A stretch of DNA of 64,000 bases from Inia geoffrensis (taxonomy: Eukaryota > Chordata > Mammalia > Artiodactyla > Iniidae). Position numbers and translations under genes: made by a program. The notes beneath the pieces were generated by a model that ran no database searches, was not told the DNA's origin, and saw only the letters and a list, made by a program, of their open reading frames with translations. Below are positions 59,960 to 64,000 of the stretch, piece by piece. The DNA lies in NCBI GenBank assembly GCA_036417435.1, contig CM070919.1:34402318-34466317 (forward strand), read 5' to 3'. The stretch's first letter is position 1, and every line of letters begins with the position of its first letter.

Positions 59960-61560
59960 TTTAAGATCATTTAATACGGAATTTATGATATATGTGGCAA
60001 ATGCCAGGCTGCGGGCAGAGGATACAAAGATAAGATACTCTCAGTCTCGTTGGGGGAAAATTCATGTAACAGTTGGTTACGCTGTGGTGCGATACATGAG
60101 TAGAGATTAAATGGAAGGAGCAGAGCCCTCCAGAGATGTGGTGATGAATTCAGTATCTGGGTGTTTCAAGGTAAGTTTCATGGTAAGGGCGATGCCTGAG
60201 CAGGAGTTAGGGGGTTACTGAGAACTCAGTAGGCCAACAGAGGAAATGGGGATACGGGGTGGGGGTGGGAAGAAAATGGAAACAGAGAACAGTGGGTCTA
60301 ATCATGGTGACACTATGGGCTATGCGAAGACATCTGAACTTTTATTCTGTGCGTGAGCAGAATAACTAAAAATTTTACACAGAAGAATAACCTGAAAAGA
60401 TTTTCAGTGTGTACGAAATTACTGTCAACATCAGCAAATATTGGGAGGGAGGAATGGAGAAACCAACTGAGTCATTATATTTGAGATGATGAAAGCTAGA
60501 CCATTTGGTGACTATCCGTGTATGTATCCATTTTTCCCATCTGTCAACCCACAATCCTTCCACTTTATCCCCCCCAAATACTGAACTAAGCAACAGTAGT
60601 TAGAATATTGAAAAGAAGATAGAGTTTTGAGATATTGGGGGTGGTGGTGAAATTAAGACATTTTGAAGAGTTACGGACCATCCAGGTGAAGGTCTATGAC
60701 AGGCAGCTGGATATTTAGATTTTACAAAAAAGCACACGTAGAAATAAGTGCGGGCCTTGTAGATACGGAATTGGTTGTTAAAACCATGGATGCAGATTCT
60801 GTCACCTCAGAGTAGAGTTGGGGGGGAAGACTGAATATAATCCTGAAAAGGGACACAAGAGCAAAGAAAAAGCAGTAAAGAGACTAGGAGAAGGTCATGA
60901 GGGGAAACCAAGGAAGACCTGTTCTCAGGACTAAATTGCTACAGAGTATCAAAACCCGCAGGGAGTTCAAGATCAGTGTACGCGCGCTAGTGTCACGAAA
61001 CAGATCATTTCAGGAAGCACTGCCCATGACAGTTACTCATGGCAGAAGCTATATTAGGAGTCAGTAGTTAGTGGAAATTTAGAAAGTAAAAATATTAATG
61101 TCCATCACTGTTTTCAGAAATTTATGTGCTGGGAACGGAATTCATTAACAAGGAGTGGGAGAAAATGAGAGCTGGGAACCCAAGAGCAAAGGGAAAGCTT
61201 TTGCTCTTGGTCTTATTTGTCTGTGTGGGGATCATTTATTGACTTGTTTGCTTATTCATTTATGTTGATGGGAAGAGAGAATGATGAGAGAGATGGCAGA
61301 GAAGGAGAAGTTGAAAACAGAATAAGGCCAAGTTAGTTATGACTGAGGAATTGCCTAGATGAGCAATGAGGAAATACGACGACATGCCTGTTGAAGGGAT
61401 GATCTAGAGGAGGGGGACCTCTCCTGAGATCAGAATAAAGGATAAAAGGTTGGAATCAGAGGTTTTGGTAAATGCATGAGGTGGATGGAGAGGGGTGAAT
61501 TTACTTTTTCAAAATAAGTGGCAGTTCATCTGTTGGGAATTAGGATGGTGCTTGGTAGCT
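59960..61560 (-). mobile_element. Long L2 LINE relic
   Basis: On the plus strand, 'gcaaatgccaggctgcgggc', 'gtttcatggtaagggcgatg', 'catctgaacttttattctgt', 'aggcagctggatatttagat' and 'gttgttaaaaccatggatgc' fit the reversed L2 3' region and ORF2 in the expected order. At about 1.6 kb it would be the longest L2 piece in the window. No open frame remains. Confidence 0.6.
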
Positions 61561-61953
61561 TGAGGAATTGGCAAAGTCTAAGCCTCTTAAAAAATAATAA
61601 TAATTACTGAATTACTCCTTTACTTAGCAAGTAGCATTATATTACACTGACTATTGGCTGTACTAACGGCCTTCATGGATTTCCAAAAAATCATGATTAT
61701 ATCAAAATTATTTTCTAAAAAGTTCAGGACTTCTTTCAACCTATAATTGAATTAATATATCACAACATTTTAGAATAGAAATATCATAGGGGTCATTTAT
61801 ATTAATATTACTAATAAATAATTGTATTATTAACCTCTTATTTTTTAGAGGAGATAACCTATTTTTCATTTAGATTTCATAGAATCATAATCTTATACTG
61901 CATATAACACATTTTTCAAACTTCCAGTGGCCTTCACTAATTGTTAATAAACA
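61561..61953. other. Unique AT-rich non-coding sequence
   Basis: Nothing was recognised. Confidence 0.4.
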
Positions 61954-61967
61954 CTAGGGTGTATTTT

Positions 61968-62152
61968 CTTTTCTTTATTTTTTAATACGCTGATTCATTA
62001 TTTATTTATTTATTTTTGGCTGCGTTGGGTCTTGGTTGCTGTGCGCGGGCTTTCTCTAGTTGCGGCGAGCGGGGGCTACTCTTCGTTGCGGTGCGCGGGC
62101 TTCTCATCGCGGTGGCAGGCGGATTCTTAACCACTGCACCACCAGGGAAGCC
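61968..62152 (-). mobile_element. CHR-type SINE (long body, internally deleted) with TSD
   Basis: Reverse complement of a long-body CHR SINE that joins 'cttctcatcgcggtggc' directly to 'aggcggattcttaacc', losing roughly 150-200 bp of the body relative to the copies at 57602 and 11846. The TSD ctagggtg(t/a)atttt is at 61954-61967 and 62153-62166 (one mismatch). A T-rich tail lies at 61968-62015. Confidence 0.93.
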
Positions 62153-62194
62153 CTAGGGTGAATTTTTTTTTTTTTTTTTTTTAGGGTGAATTTT
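62153..62194. repeat. Poly(T) tract flanked by TSD-like copies
   Basis: A T run at 62163-62182 lies between two copies of tagggtgaatttt (62154-62166 and 62182-62194), with a third, one-base-different copy at 61955-61967 on the far side of the SINE. Confidence 0.9.
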
Positions 62195-62859
62195 AAAAAC
62201 CCTCCAGTTTGCGTGAGAGAAAGTCACCTTAATTATTGCAATAAGCATTGCTCTGTAAGCATGTTACAAAGTGACAGACATTGCCTTAATAATCGATTGC
62301 CAGTAAAACAATTATAGAAGAATTTCCTTTGATGTTTATAGTTTAATTGAAGTCAAAATGAGAGGCTGTGCCTCAGAGGAAGGTAATATTTTAATCTTTT
62401 ATGGGAAAAGCTATTTATATACTTTGCAGCTCATTTCTGTATTGTATGGTATTTAGGTGTGATATATAGAGTATTTTTAAACTAAAAATAGGGTTTATTC
62501 CCCCCTGCAGTGTTTTACAGTAACTATATCCTACTGTATAAACCTTGGGGTTCTTTTAATTTAGCACAAATAAAATACCTTAAAAACAGAAAATAAGACT
62601 GAACAATTTTGACAAATTCTGAAGCATTCACAGTTAACCTGTTTTTGACATCACTGGTTTAAAAATTTTACATAAAACTTGACCCGAAGTGGGTAAGTGT
62701 AAGCATGCTATTGAAACTTGTACATGTATGTACAAGGGTTTGTCAGTTGTAGTGAAAAGTTTATCTGAATATGTATTGATTATTTGTAATCTCTCAGAGA
62801 CCGTCAATTTCTTGAAAATCACTTCCTTCCTTAAAATAGTGTACTCTTTTTAGTAAAAG
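62195..62859. other. Repeat-poor non-coding sequence
   Basis: No repeat or exon was recognised. The part at 62215-62320 holds 'taattattgcaataagca' and 'taataatcgattg' (C/EBP-like and CUT/ONECUT-like motifs), so regulatory function is possible but unproven. Confidence 0.4.
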
Positions 62860-63400
62860 AGAGTTTGTAGTCCTTAAATATTCATGAGGCACGATAGTTT
62901 CACAACAAATCAAAGTTAATTAAATGATGCATTTCCTCCGCCTACCAAAGGTTTTCTAAAGGTTTATTTGCTCATGCAAATTAAAGTGTTAAAGTAAAAA
63001 TCCACATGAAACTTGGCGCTCACAATTAAAAAAAATATTGAAAGATTTCTCGCCTCACTGCAGTACCTTGCTCTGTTGAAACCGTTCAGCTTGTCATCTA
63101 GAATCTTTAATGAAACCGGGGAGGAGGCTATTTATTTGCATAATAGGACATAATTTGCTGCGGTGAGGTTTTAATTATTTATAGGCTGCCTGAAATATTT
63201 AAAATGGCATCACTAAGGTGCATGAAGTGTTGGATAATGCCTTCATTTGAGGTTTCCTGCCGTTTCTTTTACGGGTCAAGCGATTTATTTCTAATTAGCA
63301 TACCGGGCTAGTGGCTTTAAAAACATAAGGACAACAAATTGGTTTCAGTCTGTTTGCAGCTTGAGTAGTTGGAGACTGCCAAGGGTCACTGAAAGAGGCT
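62860..63400. promoter_or_regulatory. Candidate conserved developmental enhancer
   Basis: This is repeat-free sequence with a dense set of homeodomain/POU-like sites: ttaattaa at 62916-62923, ATGCAAAT octamer at 62974-62981, ATTTGCAT (inverted octamer) at 63134-63141, TAATTA at 63172-63177 and 63292-63297, and a MEF2-like 'ctatttattt' at 63128-63137. Such clustering in a gene desert is typical of deeply conserved enhancers near developmental genes. This is an inference from motif content; conservation was not tested. Confidence 0.4.
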
Positions 63401-64000
63401 GAGTGGAGTTAAGAGATGGGGCCAGAGGCCAATCCAGCACATGGAAATCACGGACTCAACACAGCCACAGGGTCATTCCTGCGCACTGTTTACTGTCCAT
63501 TGTAGTTTCTCTTTGGGAGGTGATGGGTTATAGCTAAGGGATTTTATGTTAACTGTCCTTTGAAGGATTTTCTAACATGAACCTATTTCTTACTAGAAAT
63601 GATGTGTGAGCAATAGAAAACCTTCCTTTTCCGGAGATAAAAGATACAATCATTATTCTGTGTGTAGAGAAGAATGCAGCAGTTTAGGGTAAGATTTCAC
63701 ATTTAAATATATGCAGCCTTACTTATATATAAGAACAAGAGCTTGTGGTTAAAACAAGATAGTACTCCCTTTTGAATAAACCACATAGAAACTCAGATAT
63801 TTTATGAGGAGTTCTGAATTAGAGTGCACTAAAATTATTTTAAAATCTTGAAATTATCCTTTCTGTGTATTGTTCAAGTTACAGATGAAATGAAAAAAAC
63901 CCAGTTTGCTATCATGCATAAGGTCTATTATTTTTTAGTCAGAGGACTTGCATATTGCTTAATTTCTATTTCAAATACAGTTATTTTCTTTGAGCAGTTT
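63401..64000. other. Unique non-coding sequence
   Basis: No gene or repeat was recognised up to the window end. Confidence 0.4.

Overview
The window is non-coding mammalian DNA, most likely from a cetacean (whale or dolphin). It is AT-rich and has no recognisable host exon, no intact long ORF outside repeats, and no prokaryotic operon structure. The origin call rests on eleven tRNA-Glu-derived SINEs of the CHR type (Cetacea-Hippopotamidae-Ruminantia). Seven share the compact 'ggctgggcccgtgagcca'-type body common in whale and dolphin genomes, and four have the longer 'ctcagtagttgtgg' or 'actactgagcccg' body. The L1 copies are of the cetartiodactyl type, and I saw no ruminant BovB. The setting is an intergenic desert or the inside of a large intron. 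I cannot name the locus.

Layout. 1-9.3 kb: unique AT-rich sequence with old MIR and L2 pieces, two SINEs and a (CT)n tract. 9.38-9.80 kb: a short retrocopy with poly(A), poly(A) signal and target-site duplication (TSD), followed by a SINE with an (AT)n tail. 10-24 kb: mostly unique, with two SINEs, an MLT1-like LTR, a small hAT-like MITE and MIR/L2 fragments. 24-28.3 kb: a patch of old repeats and two LTR-like blocks. 28.5-31.1 kb: L1 3' ends, a SINE and a 230-bp interrupted (TG)n tract. 31-36 kb: unique sequence, an old L2 and a SINE. 37.25-43.40 kb: a nearly full-length but dead L1 on the minus strand, flanked by a TSD and interrupted by a SINE. 46.42-48.09 kb: a twin-primed (inverted) L1. 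53.7-62.2 kb: SINEs, a HAL1/old L1 relic with an LTR piece, MLT1-like sequence and a long L2 relic. 62.2-64 kb: repeat-poor sequence rich in TAATTA, octamer and AT-hook-like motifs, the best candidate here for a conserved regulatory element.

The only protein-coding remains are L1 ORF1 and ORF2, both disabled (endonuclease SDH to SNH, reverse transcriptase FADD to SADD, frameshifts, deletions, a SINE). They could only have worked together in the parent element: ORF1p coats the L1 RNA, and ORF2p nicks the target and reverse transcribes. The same machinery explains the SINEs and the retrocopy, which carry L1-style TSDs and poly(A) tails.

I found no new gene system. The points most worth checking are the retrocopy, the twin-primed L1, the deletion-associated SINE inside the L1, a poly(T)-only insertion-like structure beside the SINE near 62.15 kb, and the candidate enhancer at 62.86-63.40 kb. 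Family names are from memory of consensus features, because no database search was possible.
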